Of a DNA stretch of 64,000 bases, positions 10,196-21,200 are shown one piece after another. The notes beneath the pieces are model-generated. The model worked only from the letters and a program-made list of their open reading frames with translations. It was not told the DNA's origin and did not search any database. The position numbers were made by a program, and so were the translations under genes. How positions within the stretch are numbered: position 1 is the stretch's first letter; each line of letters begins with the position of its first letter. Source of the stretch: Arion vulgaris (Eukaryota > Mollusca > Gastropoda > Stylommatophora > Arionidae); contig CM036767.1 in NCBI GenBank assembly GCA_020796225.1, positions 29,297,253 through 29,361,252 of the forward strand, in the 5' to 3' direction.

Positions 10196-11064
10196 GTAAG
10201 TTTTCGGTGTATTTAATATATACTGTGTAATATTGTATATATGTATTTATATATCGGCTACATTTGCTTACAGTATAGTAAATATGTGACACTTTTAGTT
10301 GATATAAAACGGTGCTATTAGTATTACATTGATTTTAAGAATTTATAATATACACTCGTCACACTGTGACCATATTTAGTTGAAACATGATTTCCTGAAT
10401 TATTTTTCGCTGGCGGTGCACTAAAAGTAAATAAATCATAGATACTATATATAGAGTAAAAATGGTACACGACTCATCACTATCAACACTGCTCTTAGTG
10501 TTATTCTATGTATAGTACGTTATATAGTTTAGTTAAGTAACAGATCTCCGTAACTTAATAATTAAATATTATTGTCATCATATGTTGAAATAAATAGAAT
10601 TCAAATCCAAACAGGCATTCTCATGACGTTTTTAAATTTAGGTTAGGTACCCTACCTAAGACTAAGCGCTGAGATAGAATTGCGTAACTACCGTAACTTA
10701 TGTTTTTATAATCTTACTGTTTGATAATATATAGCTTGGTAGTAGTAAAGACGCAAACATGATTTAGTTTTGTGCCTCATTTTACACTGACGGACGTCAG
10801 GTAGTTTAAGAGAAGCTCTGATGCAACGGTGATGGTTACTAACCCGCACTACCGGGTCATCCATTTAAAAGTGTTGAAATCTGAACAATACATGTCCTGC
10901 TAATCTTATCACTTACTTATCAGTATAAGGGGTGTGCCATTTTGCTGACTAGTTGCAGAATTTCACAATGATGTCTTAGATATTAGCATAATTAAGCTCA
11001 TATACTCAAATGGTAACAGTTATTGGATGGAAGTTCCAAGTCTCATGTTGTTGCACAATTTCTT
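10196..11064. other. AT-rich sequence, possible first intron of the PGY gene
   Basis: No domain, tRNA or paired repeat recognised. If the TATA/donor model is right, this is intronic. Confidence 0.3.
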
Positions 11065-12235
11065 ACATATGATAGTAGTCTTCTTCGAACGCTACATATC
11101 AACCTCTTGTTAACCACTCTGTGATTTGTATGTGATTCAAGCCTAAGAGTGATTGTACATTGTGCCAGTTATACACCCACAAGTATGCCAGCACATCCAA
11201 TTTCTGTGACGCTTTTTATTTCCTAGCTCTTTCCATGCCCATTTATTTCCTCGGTTGTACACATTTAATTTAAGGTAGGCAAAAAATGCAATGGGTTATT
11301 TTTTCAAATCATAACTACTCATCAATAAATAAACATATATATATCTTATCATATACTAATTTGAAGAAAACTGGACAACCTATTAGAATAACACGGTTAA
11401 ATAGCAATACATGGAATATTTTAGAAGAAACTGGGGCAAATATGACAACATAAATAGAAAAATTATAAATTGTTAGTGACATGTCACATATGCAACACTT
11501 ACGTGACATTATAACAACATATTCAAAATGTGTATCCCTATGTGCTTCTAGAAATCATTTTGTAATCCAATTTGTGAAGTCCAGGCAAAATTTTATGATA
11601 ATATACCCAATAGAAATGAAGATATGAAAAGTTGACATCAAGCTCCTGTTGGGCTTTGATAGCCATTATATTATGATGATCGTCTGCCTGATTCACATCG
11701 TTATATTCTGGATCGGAATCATTACTAATACTACTTATAATACTACTATAATCTGAAATGTCCATGCATTTTTCTATAAAAATCAGCGCCTGATACACGC
11801 ATGGGACGCTTATTACATGAAAGGCCTGGTCCTACATTGAACTGTTTACAAATGCTGCGTCTGTAGCAACAACAAATAAACTTGAAGCAAATCGAAACGT
11901 GGGTGAATGTACAATGAAATCGAAAGAGAAAGTGACGCTATTAAAATGAAGGAACCGGAAGAATACTATTAAAAACTAAAATTAGTAGAAGTAAAACTAG
12001 AAAGACTTGTATAAACGAAACAACTCGAGGCATGAGCGAAACATCTTGATGGCGCAGGGTGCGGCTAAAGCGTGGAACAGAAGTCGCTGTGGCGCAGTGT
12101 GTGGCTTAAAGCGTGGAAATAGTTAAGGTAGCTTCCCTAGACCCCTACCTCAGTCGCCTCTTACGACATCATGCCTTGTAGGTCGCAGTGTTACTATTCT
12201 TTGCTCCCTTGTGAGCCCTGGCAACACACAGGCGA
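11065..12235 (-). repeat. SINE B copy split by a TTAA element
   Basis: Positions 11065-11226 match the 'ttcgaacgctacatatcaac...gacgctttttattt' half of SINE B. The remainder ('ggtagcttccctagaccc...gtcgcctcttacgacat') resumes at 12127. The 896-bp insert between them is a TTAA transposon, so the SINE is older than the transposon. Confidence 0.75.
11227..12122 (-). mobile_element. piggyBac-like TTAA element, internally deleted (896 bp)
   Basis: Left end CTCTTTCCATGC and right end GCGTGGAAATAG form short inverted repeats; TTAA follows the right end (12123-12126), and the left flank is CTAG. Sequence next to the ends ('aaacatatatatat', 'gcgcag(t/g)gtgcggct') is shared with the 307-bp element at 38201. 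On the minus strand an acidic frame (MDISDYSSIISSISNDSD, about 11763) resembles the acidic N-terminus of piggyBac transposases, while the catalytic part is gone. TTAA specificity and the N-terminal remnant support piggyBac; no DDD motif was seen. Confidence 0.65.
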
Positions 12236-12377
12236 GTTCATAGACAAAAGCCTTAGTTTAATTTCTAAACAGGTATTAAAATCCACAATATACTCTGCAT
12301 GTCTTGAAGATATTTTTCGTATTAAAGATGTAATTCTATATGACTCTGGCATGCCTGAAACACACCAGCACCTTTAA

Positions 12378-13102
12378 CCCCTTGTTTACCTGAGGTTATA
12401 GGTCGAACCGCACTAGAAACATCCCAAGCATTTTTCTGCATTTCTACCAACTTATTTGAAAATGTAATAACTTTATTTTTTGGAATATTTGTTTGAAATA
12501 TCATATTTTGAAATAAAATGTGTATGTTTTGATAATACAAATTTGTGTTTGTACTGCTCTATGTACTAGTAGTACTTGATATTTGCTCAGTACTAGTACT
12601 TGCGACAGGGTCAGTTCTAGAATGCTTGCTTGGACGTAAATCACATTCTCGTCAGTATCACTATTTTTGTCATCAGTGTCTCTCACCTGTACAGAATTTT
12701 CAGAATCTGAGTGAACAGATTCACTTAATGAGAATATATCATCATCTCCGCTATCTTCATCGTTAAATATGTCGTCAGCACCATATGACAACAACGCCAA
12801 AGCTTTTTCTGTCAGTGTAATTGTCCTGATAGATTTCCTACACGCCATTTTGCTTGAAAAATTTTTGACAAAGAGATCACTCTTTCAAAGATATAAATAA
12901 CCTTCATACTGCGAAATATTGACCAATGACAATGTTTTATATAAGGGAAGATGTCCTCAATGCTATAAATAGTCTATTGTAGCAGTAGTTCCCGTTTACT
13001 ACACATATTTTGACGATGAGTTTACTACGTGAAGGTCACGTAGTTGGGATACTCCAGACGCATTCCTACTACGTCACCCTCACGTAGTTGGTAAAGAAGG
13101 GG
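12378..13102 (-). mobile_element. piggyBac-like TTAA element with transposase N-terminus (725 bp)
   Basis: Flanked by TTAA on both sides (12374-12377 and 13103-13106). Terminal inverted repeats are CCCCTTGTTTACC and, on the other strand, CCCCTTCTTTACC. A subterminal palindrome (CTACGTGAAGGTCACGTAG, 13017-13043 area) and further CTACGTGA copies sit near the right end. A minus-strand frame starts at 12848 (MACRKSIRTITLTEKALALL) and continues as a Ser/Asp/Glu-rich tract, typical of piggyBac transposase N-termini, then breaks off. The DDD catalytic region is absent. Confidence 0.8.
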
Positions 13103-13129
13103 TTAAGTATTTCATATTCAAACTTTCTT

Positions 13130-13400
13130 CATGTCCTCTTCATGATAATACGTAAGAGGATTTTGCTGACATGGATTATTAAAGCAATAGTACGATAATT
13201 CTTGTACAGCTTTAAATTGCTTTCGGAAGAGGATGTACATAGATCTTTCCCATGTCTTGTGCCAGGCCACGTTATTGCAGATATTCACGCATATTTTGAT
13301 AGTTGTGAAACCTGCTACTCCTGCTTGAGTTAGTTCATTTGGTATATCAGCCTGATGGCCGCAGTCTCATATAAATTTCACTGTTATTTCATAATGTCCC
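13130..13400 (-). pseudogene. LINE fragment upstream of the RT core
   Basis: Minus-strand reading NELTQAGVAGFTTIKICVNICN ... HKTWERSMYILF corresponds to the region just before the RT fingers, where endonuclease-RT LINEs have a 'WP..W..S..IP(L/I)PKKG' block. The PKKG part is mutated and frameshifted. Confidence 0.5.
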
Positions 13401-13844
13401 AGTATTCTCTATATAGCTGCAGCCTACTGTGTCAATGCCTTTTAATAAAGTCCACCAGTTTGATATATAATGGTTTTTGATATTCATTTGATTGTTCTAT
13501 AAATAATTCTTCCCAACCCTATTTGATCTAGCCTGTGCAAGATTTATAAATGTACATGGAAAAATTAAGCACAACTTTTTGTTGTGTTTGTTATTTTACG
13601 GTTTATTATTCATTAATTTGTTAAATATATAGATTATAGTCTTCCAATTAAATAATTTATTTGAATATTTATTCTTCATCATGTAATATGTCCTTAGCAG
13701 AATGTTATACTTATTACAGCTCGCCTGAGAAACTCAATCTCTACTCAGTTCTCCCGTTGTCATGTTCAAGTTTTCTTTAAAGTTTTCATCATAGTCTTTG
13801 TCTTGTCTTAGGGAACCATGCTGTTCATTATTCTATCTCTATCT

Positions 13845-14425
13845 ATTCTCTAATCCTGTTTGCCTTTCAGCGTCAGGTCGGAAAAGGAGACACCTGGAGC
13901 GAGCCTCTCTATGCACATTGTCTTTCTTTTCTCCAATCCTGGTTTGCCTCACAGCTTCAGGGTAAGAAGAGTTTTCAAGCACAGGCTTTTGTGTGTGCTT
14001 CATAAATAGTGTCCTTTGTCGCCTCTGTTATCTCTGGATTCCACCTTTTGCGTGACCAGTCTTTTGCTTTGTATCCACTGTATCGGAGCAACATTGCTGT
14101 CTGTGGTATACTGCCTGTTGGTAATCTGCTTATGTGGCGAACCATTTAATTTGTTGCTTCTTGATAAAGTTCAGTACTGATGTTGTACCCACTTTTTCCT
14201 GATGTCTTCATTTCTAAGCGGTCTCTTCTTGTTACTCCCAGCATTCTTCGTAGACACTTCATCTCTGTTGTGACTAGTTTTCTTCTATCATTTAATGTCA
14301 GTGTCCAGGTTTGGCACTGATAGCATAATGTAGGGATAAATATTGTGTTGAACAATGCTCTTTTTGTGTTCATGGTGACCTGTTTTCATTTTAAAATTGG
14401 CGCCATTTGTCCTAGTGTTTGATTT
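13845..14425 (-). pseudogene. RTE-like LINE family A, C-terminal part
   Basis: Minus-strand reading: MNTKRALFNTIFIPTLCY (14373 down), QTWTLTLNDRRKLVTTEMK, CLRRMLGVTRRDRL, FIKKQQIKWFGHISRL and KAKDWSRKRWNPEI. Frameshifts occur after the CLRRMLG block. Plus- and minus-strand relatives occur at 21760, 43775, 54240, 56335 and 62235. Confidence 0.75.
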
Positions 14426-14559
14426 GTTCATTATTGTTCTTTCTAAATCACTGTGATGTTTATTGTGACCAAAATATTTCAGTTTCTGCGACCTGATGTT
14501 GTTTATGAGCTAATGTAGTAATAGTATCAATAGTAGTAGTGCTAGTAATAGTAGTTATG

Positions 14560-14880
14560 TTATGCGATCGATGTCACGTCACATTGGGCATTCCCATGCA
14601 TGCTCTGTCCTCCGCTACAGCAGCCATCCTAAAGTCCATTTGCTCACTGTACCCATGAGAAGTTGATTACTATATCTTCTCTCGCTACCACGAAGACGAC
14701 ACTGTCTGGCATGTTCACACTTAACGCCTAATTCTCAAACTCGTTCCACGTGCCCATGTCACATAATTGAGAGCGTACAGCATTGATGATATTGGCTCTG
14801 TCCATACTTCTGCCCGTTTGAGTCGGGCATTGTTTGCAAGAAAGTCTGCACGCTTGTTACCCTGCACTCCAGCATTAATA
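14560..14880 (-). pseudogene. Jockey-like LINE fragment (weak)
   Basis: Minus-strand reading contains a degenerate GNKRADFLANNA-like RNase H tail followed by a VNMPDS block. Similar wording is seen at 30110-30240 and 56260-56310. Weak evidence. Confidence 0.35.
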
Positions 14881-14892
14881 CTTACCCTGCAC

Positions 14893-15030
14893 TCCAGTTA
14901 GCAATAGTAGTAATGGTAGCAATAGTAGTAGTACTAGTAATAGTAGCAATAGTAATAGTAGTAGCACTAGTAGTAGTAATAGTAGTAGCACTAGTAGTAG
15001 TAGTAGTAATAGCAATAGTGATAACTGATA
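14893..15030. repeat. (AGT/AAT)n trinucleotide repeat
   Basis: Imperfect AGT/AAT/AGC trinucleotide tract of about 135 bp, ending roughly 60 bp upstream of the splice acceptor of the first coding exon of the PGY gene. Confidence 0.9.
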
Positions 15031-15089
15031 TTACACTGTAATATTGATGTTTTATCAAGAACTCAAACAGTGAAGTTATTAATTCACAG

Positions 15090-15206
15090 ATCTGACTTAC
15101 AATGGGAAAGTCAAGTAGTTCTAGCAGTGACTCGTCAGACGATGAATGGCGCCACCTGCCCAAACATGACAAAAACTGCGTAAAAGTGGAAAAGAATATG
15201 AGAAAG
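15090..15206 (+). CDS. PGY gene, first coding exon
   Basis: The acceptor 'ttaattcacag' ends at 15089. After a 12-nt leader the ATG lies at 15102. It encodes 35 codons with a Ser run and SDSSDDEW, then HLPKHDKNC. Donor AAG|gtagta at 15207. Phase 0 fits the next exon. The start was chosen because it is the first ATG after a good acceptor and opens a low-complexity frame of the same style as the rest. Confidence 0.6.
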
Positions 15207-18200
15207 GTAGTATGCAGGAAGTTTAACTAATGAAAGATTAGAATGAAATGTAACCTTTAATCAGCGACACATGCAACAGTCAAATCTTTTTTTCTCTTTT
15301 TCTTTTCTCTTTTGTTTTCCCGCTATGAATTCAGGCATAGTCAGGGATCTGGTATGGCGTTTCTGATTTTTGCCTGCTTTCCTTTTTTATCAGTGTCTCC
15401 CGCAATACAGGCGTGCCTTCTCCAACTTCAGAGGCCAAGTCAGACAATCCTTGTTTATACAAAATTAATGTTACATGTGCTTAATTCCGCTCGTGTGGTG
15501 CAGGGACCCGCAAGGGAAGCAAAGGATAGTAACACTGCGACCTACAAGGCATGTCATAGAGCGACTGACGTAGGACCTAGGAAGCTACCATAGTAAATAA
15601 AAAAGCATAGCAGAAATCGGATATGCTGGCTTACTTGTAGGCACACAATTGCTCTTAGTCTTGAATCACATACAAATCACACAGAGTGGTTTACAAGTGG
15701 TCAACATGGAGCGTGTGAAGAAGAAATGTGCTTAACTCGTATGTAATGACATGTCACCTGACAAACCAGAAAAGACAAGCATCACCAACATCAGCATATG
15801 AGAGAAAGTTGAGACAGAACCTTACTTGAATTACATTGAGAAACAAAGAATGAAGTGTTTCGGCTACTTTAAAAGAATGCAACCAAACTCCACTGTATAC
15901 AGAGTCTTCTACAACAAAACACCAGGAAAGAAGGCGAGAGGAAGACGCACAAAAATACGATACATGGCATCGCAGATTTCTGTCAAAAAAGCGAAAAATA
16001 TCTATCACTAGAGCAGCGCAAGACAAAAACTGAAAACCACTACCCTTTGTAACAACCCAGTAACAGTGTGACGACAGAAGAAGAAGAAACTAAGAGTCAC
16101 CAAAAATAGTCTCATGAATGTGCTAGCGTTCTCTTTACTGTAGCTCTTCATCGTCACCAAAAAAACCCATTATTGCAATGGATTAATGCCGGCTATGGCA
16201 TAGTAGGAAATAAAAATGCTACCTTCTTGACCAAGGAGGTTGATCATTCAAACAAATTGAAAAATTACATGTCATATAAAGGATACACAATTATGATAAA
16301 AGTAGAATTTAAGAAACCGTGAGGGCAAAATCATCCAAAGTTCAGACCCTTACTACCAAATGTTACGCAAAGCAAACCATTATACACAGCCTCTGAACAG
16401 GACACAAAAAAGATTTAGAAGTCATATGTACAGACAAGTTAAAGATTAGGGAGACAGACTTGTTCAGTCCAGAGACTGCACAACACATCCTTCATGTATG
16501 TTGACTCTATAGGTATAGGGAGAGAATATGGCCAACCAAGATGGCAATACTTCCAAACATAAAGGGCTCTATACAGGACGTGAGGAAAATCGTATAGTTT
16601 ATTGTAGCAGTTGGTGCTGTTATCTGGTCACTGACAGAAGGAGGAATAAGAATAACTTTCAATGTCTCAGCTTGTTATAGATTGAACAATGCAAGTAAAT
16701 AGTTTATTTTTCTTCCTATTTCTTAAAGCATTATGTTTAAACTATTGATGCAGTGTTTGAGTGTTTATTTATCTCTTGTTCAGTTTTGTTACAACTTTTA
16801 ATCATAAATATTTATTAGGCATATGGATTGATGATAATTAATTATTGCTGTAATTTGTATCCATACTAAACACTGACATTTTATGTTTATTTTTTTTTGA
16901 GTATAGTTTTCCTATATTATCTTATGAGTTAGAGTGGACTGAAATTTTGTCAATTTTCTTCTCCAGGGTAAGGTACCTTACGGTCAATTGCCTGTAAGTA
17001 TATGACGAGATGTTTGTGTCTTTTTTGTGCTATTATAATTGTCATAGGGAAGCTCTTTCAAGATCAAATATATACAAAAATATTTAGAATAAGCACTGAT
17101 GTGTCAGTTTAGGCGTATTAGGATGGAGAAAGGGTGCAGATGTAATATTTGTTAGACAACGAACAACATGGTTATGAGTAGTATTGATGGTGGCTATCAT
17201 AGAAGCTTTAGTTTATAGTTGACAGGTTGCTTTCTAAAAGAATTATACTATTGTCCTCAGCCATGGCAAGGTGGACCAGCATGGAGTCCTCCATATAGAC
17301 AAGGACATCATGGACATGGAGGACATGGCCACCATGGTGGACATGTACCCGGAGCTTACCCTGGTGGACATGTGCCAGGAGCATATCCAGGCGGACATGT
17401 TCCAGGAGCATATCCAGGTGGACATGTGCCCGGAGCATATCCAGGTGGACATGTGCCAGGAGGATATCCTGCTGGACAGGTACCAGGAGCATATCCTAAT
17501 CAAGCCTATCCCCAGGGGCTATCCTGGTGGAGTAGCTCCTACCCAGGACAACAGCCTGGCTATGGAGGCCAAGGTGTACCTCCTGGACAATATGGCCCAG
17601 GTGGAGTCCCATATGGTGCTGGAGGTGCTCCCTCTGGTCCATTTCAAGGTATGTGTAGATAATGCTATGTTGCCTACTTGCTTGTTGATGTCTTTGATCT
17701 CTTCATTTTCTGTTTGATCTTATTAACATTGATTGTTGCTAATGCACAGCTAATAAACAGAAAAGCACAGACCAGTCTTCAGACTTAGAATGGTACACTG
17801 CAGTCTCAGAGCACACATTTCCATAGAATTGATCTCAGGGACTCGGCTGCCTGCACCTGTAGAGCACCAAAGCAGTCCCCAGAGCACATCCTGCAAAACT
17901 GCCCCAGCCTGAGCAGTGTGAGGATAGAAATCTGGCCAACAGAAACAACCCTACAAAACAAACTATGGAGGACTGATGAAGACTTCAAGTGCACTGCCCT
18001 GTTTATGACACATAACGGAGTAGTCACATAGCAGAAGAAGGTTGCTGCTTTTCTTATCAATATGTTTGTTAAAGAACTGTGTTATAGAAGAAGGTAGGTC
18101 ATTTTGATATAATTTTTCAGCCAAGTGTTGCAGGGGCTCGAAAGGGGATCAAAGAATAGTAACACTGCGACCTACAAGGCATGTTGTATGAGGCGACTGA

Positions 18201-21200
18201 GGTAGGGGCCTTACCCTAGTAAATATAAAGTGTAGCAGAAATCGGATGTGCTGGCCTACTTCTACAAGCCCTACTGTCTGAACTGTACAAGGTTGTCTTG
18301 CAGTGGATACAGCACGTCTCAGTGCAGAATACCAGGAAATGAAATAGCAGATCGACTGGCCAAGGAAGATGCTGCAGGAGAGCAACTGGATGTACCAGTT
18401 ACCTATCACAAAATAAAAGGATTAAGTCTATCAGAAATTCACTAATACTAACACAGGGTGAGTACCAAAATATGAGCAAATTAGAACGTTGTCATTCTGC
18501 TTCTCAAAACAGGATAAAATGAACTCCTCAGCGACATGTATACAAAGTTTAAGATTGGTGATTCAGCCATGTGTGTGTACATGTGGACAGGAACCTCAGA
18601 CTGCAAAGCACATGCTTGAAGACTGCTCCAAATATGATATGGATATGCTTGGGCAAACTCACTGACCGTGTGAAATAAAACTACACAGACTTCTGTGTGA
18701 ACTACAAAAGGCAGTGAAATGTATACAGGAGATGACATTGAACATTTACACAATATTTAAAGCGAACAAAAGAAAGGAGGCATTTACTTTTAGCTATGAT
18801 AAATTGCTTTAGACAGCTTAATATACTTAAAAAATAGGTTCTAAAGCTGAAGGATTGACTCCATTCAACCAGATTTCCCTGTATTATGCAGAAGTGACAT
18901 GCCATCTACCGAGAGTTGCACAAAGCACAAACTCTGTAGCTCCAGCAACTTCTTCTGCGATCAACTTCTGCTATGTGACCACTCTGGTATGTGTCATAAA
19001 CAGGGCGGTGCGCTTGAGGTCTTCACAGACCCCCCAAAGTTTGTTTTATAGAGTTGTTTCTGTTGACCAGATTTCCATTCTCACACTGCTCAGGATGGGA
19101 CAGGATGTGCTCTGGGTACTGCTTTGGTGCTCCACAGGTGCAGGCAGCTGAGACCCATTCTATGGAGGTGTGCTCTGACACTGCAGTGTCCTGTTCTAAG
19201 TTTGAAGGCTGTGGTCTGTGCTTTTCTGTTTAGTGTATTTATACTGTCATGCTCTGGGTTGTATCCTCGATTTGTATCCACATCATTTTTCTGGATTGTT
19301 TCAGGAGAGTCTTTGCTTCTGTAAAGCTTTGTGTTGGGTGGTGTTAAGTTAGGCTCCCTCCAGCCCTTGCGAGTTTGTCAGTCTTTTAATTTCCTTGTAT
19401 GCCACAGTGTGCTGGTATCCACTGTAAGACTAGTTCTGGTTTTTTTTTACAGCAAGCTGATTTTTTGCAGTATATCCTGAATGTGCTTGTCTTGTTTGGG
19501 ACATGATATGGCTTGGAGAACAGATCTTGAGTCGCTAAAGATTGCAATATTTTTTTGCTGACACCTGCTGGTCATTGATAATCTGTATAGCTGCAAGGGG
19601 GCTGTTACCTCTGCTCTAAAGTTGGTGCGTGTTTCTTCTGCAGCCAGAGAGTGTGTTTCTGTGTTTCATTGGGGGTGTGTGATGTAGATTCTGCTGCCTC
19701 CCTTCCTGATGGTATCTGTAGCTGAGCCATCTGTGAACATGCGTGTCCGTGTGCTGGTGGAATATTGGCTCCAGCACCAATCCTAGGAATCTCATGAAAA
19801 AATTGCACATGACTTTTTGGATTTGAACTCACATCCTTCAGAACAACAGGCAAATGTCTTAACCACTTCGCCAAAGACTCCCAGCTTAATAAACTATCAG
19901 TCACAGGTACCTGTCTTATGTAGAGAGCGGAATGGATCATACAGTGATCATCATGAAGATGGATGTTGAGGCCTTTACTGCTGCCCTCCAAGTGCTTTCT
20001 GTGACTTCTTACTAGGGCCATTATCATATCTGACTCTTAGTCAATGCTTAACTCTTAACCATTGGCAGGTTTTTAAGGTTTTTTTCGATATTTGTGATGC
20101 CCTGCTCTATATTTAGCAACCATACAAATTCTTTGCATTGAAAATAGGCATGTTATATATGGTTGGAAAGCTAATTGGATGGGCTATCAGGATATGTGGT
20201 TTTAACATAAGTGTGATGTAATTTATGATATCCGTGACCTACTTATGAAAAATCTAAAAATAGATTATTCTACAAATGACAAATTTTTTAACAGTCATAA
20301 AGAAGGAAAAAAATAAGTATGACGAATATAATGGAATCTTTTATTACAGTCTTGTAAAGTCTTCATATTTGCAAAACATATCTGAATTTAAACATGTTTG
20401 GAAAATATGAAAGACAGTAATGAAATTTATAATATTTTCATATTGTAAAGGAAAAAAGTCAATAAATATGGCCTTCAATAGAAAATGATGCCGAATTGGT
20501 CTAGTAAGCAGTCCATAAATAACTAACACTTATAGTATCATACATAAACATTAAATAGGTATATAATTTCTAAACCTTGCAAGTAAAAGATATTATTGAA
20601 CAAAAATATGATTACGCAATGATATTTGATAGACAAACTAATCAGGAAAAAAGTTATCGGGCATCTTGCAAACATACTAAAGTGACACAGGCATAGAATG
20701 TTCATCTGACCCAAGCATAGATACTTCAAGAATCACTGGTGTCTTTATCAGGACAGTAATCTGAGTTATTAGAATCTATTTTATCACATATTTTGGGATT
20801 TCTGGCTGGAACAATTTGGACGTTTCTACAAAATGGCAAGTGGGAAATGAGGTGTGCTCCAGTCAACGAGATTAGACATCTAAAAACATATAATTAATTT
20901 TTTTAAATTTTTTATTAGATTATCATATGTTCTGTATTAGATAACATAAATGTTACCAACTTAAATGCAAAATGGATACAAAATTATGGCCACTTAAATA
21001 AGCATGTTGCATCGATCATAAATGATCGAAATCCCATTATCCCAATGGTTAAGGGTTAAAGTAGTCTGAAATGGTAGGTTGCAGACTTGCAGGAGTTTGT
21101 GCATCAAGGTGAGAGCAGATAGGCTTGCAACAACAGCACCGGTCATTTTGGTGTATGAATCGATTTGGGGAAGAGGAAAGAAGACAACCTCCTATTTCTT

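Noticed and set aside
12501..12848. Acidic protein starting MACRKSIRTITL as a host gene
   Set aside because: It lies wholly inside a TTAA element with inverted ends, its ATG is about 250 bp from the element end, and it breaks off after the acidic N-terminus. It is better explained as a transposase remnant.
17219..17717. Overlapping long frames on both strands in the PGY repeat exon (MDQHGVLHID..., MLLVPVQQDI...)
   Set aside because: They are shadows of the 27-bp repeats. Only the frame with splice sites in phase and PGY composition continues into neighbouring exons.
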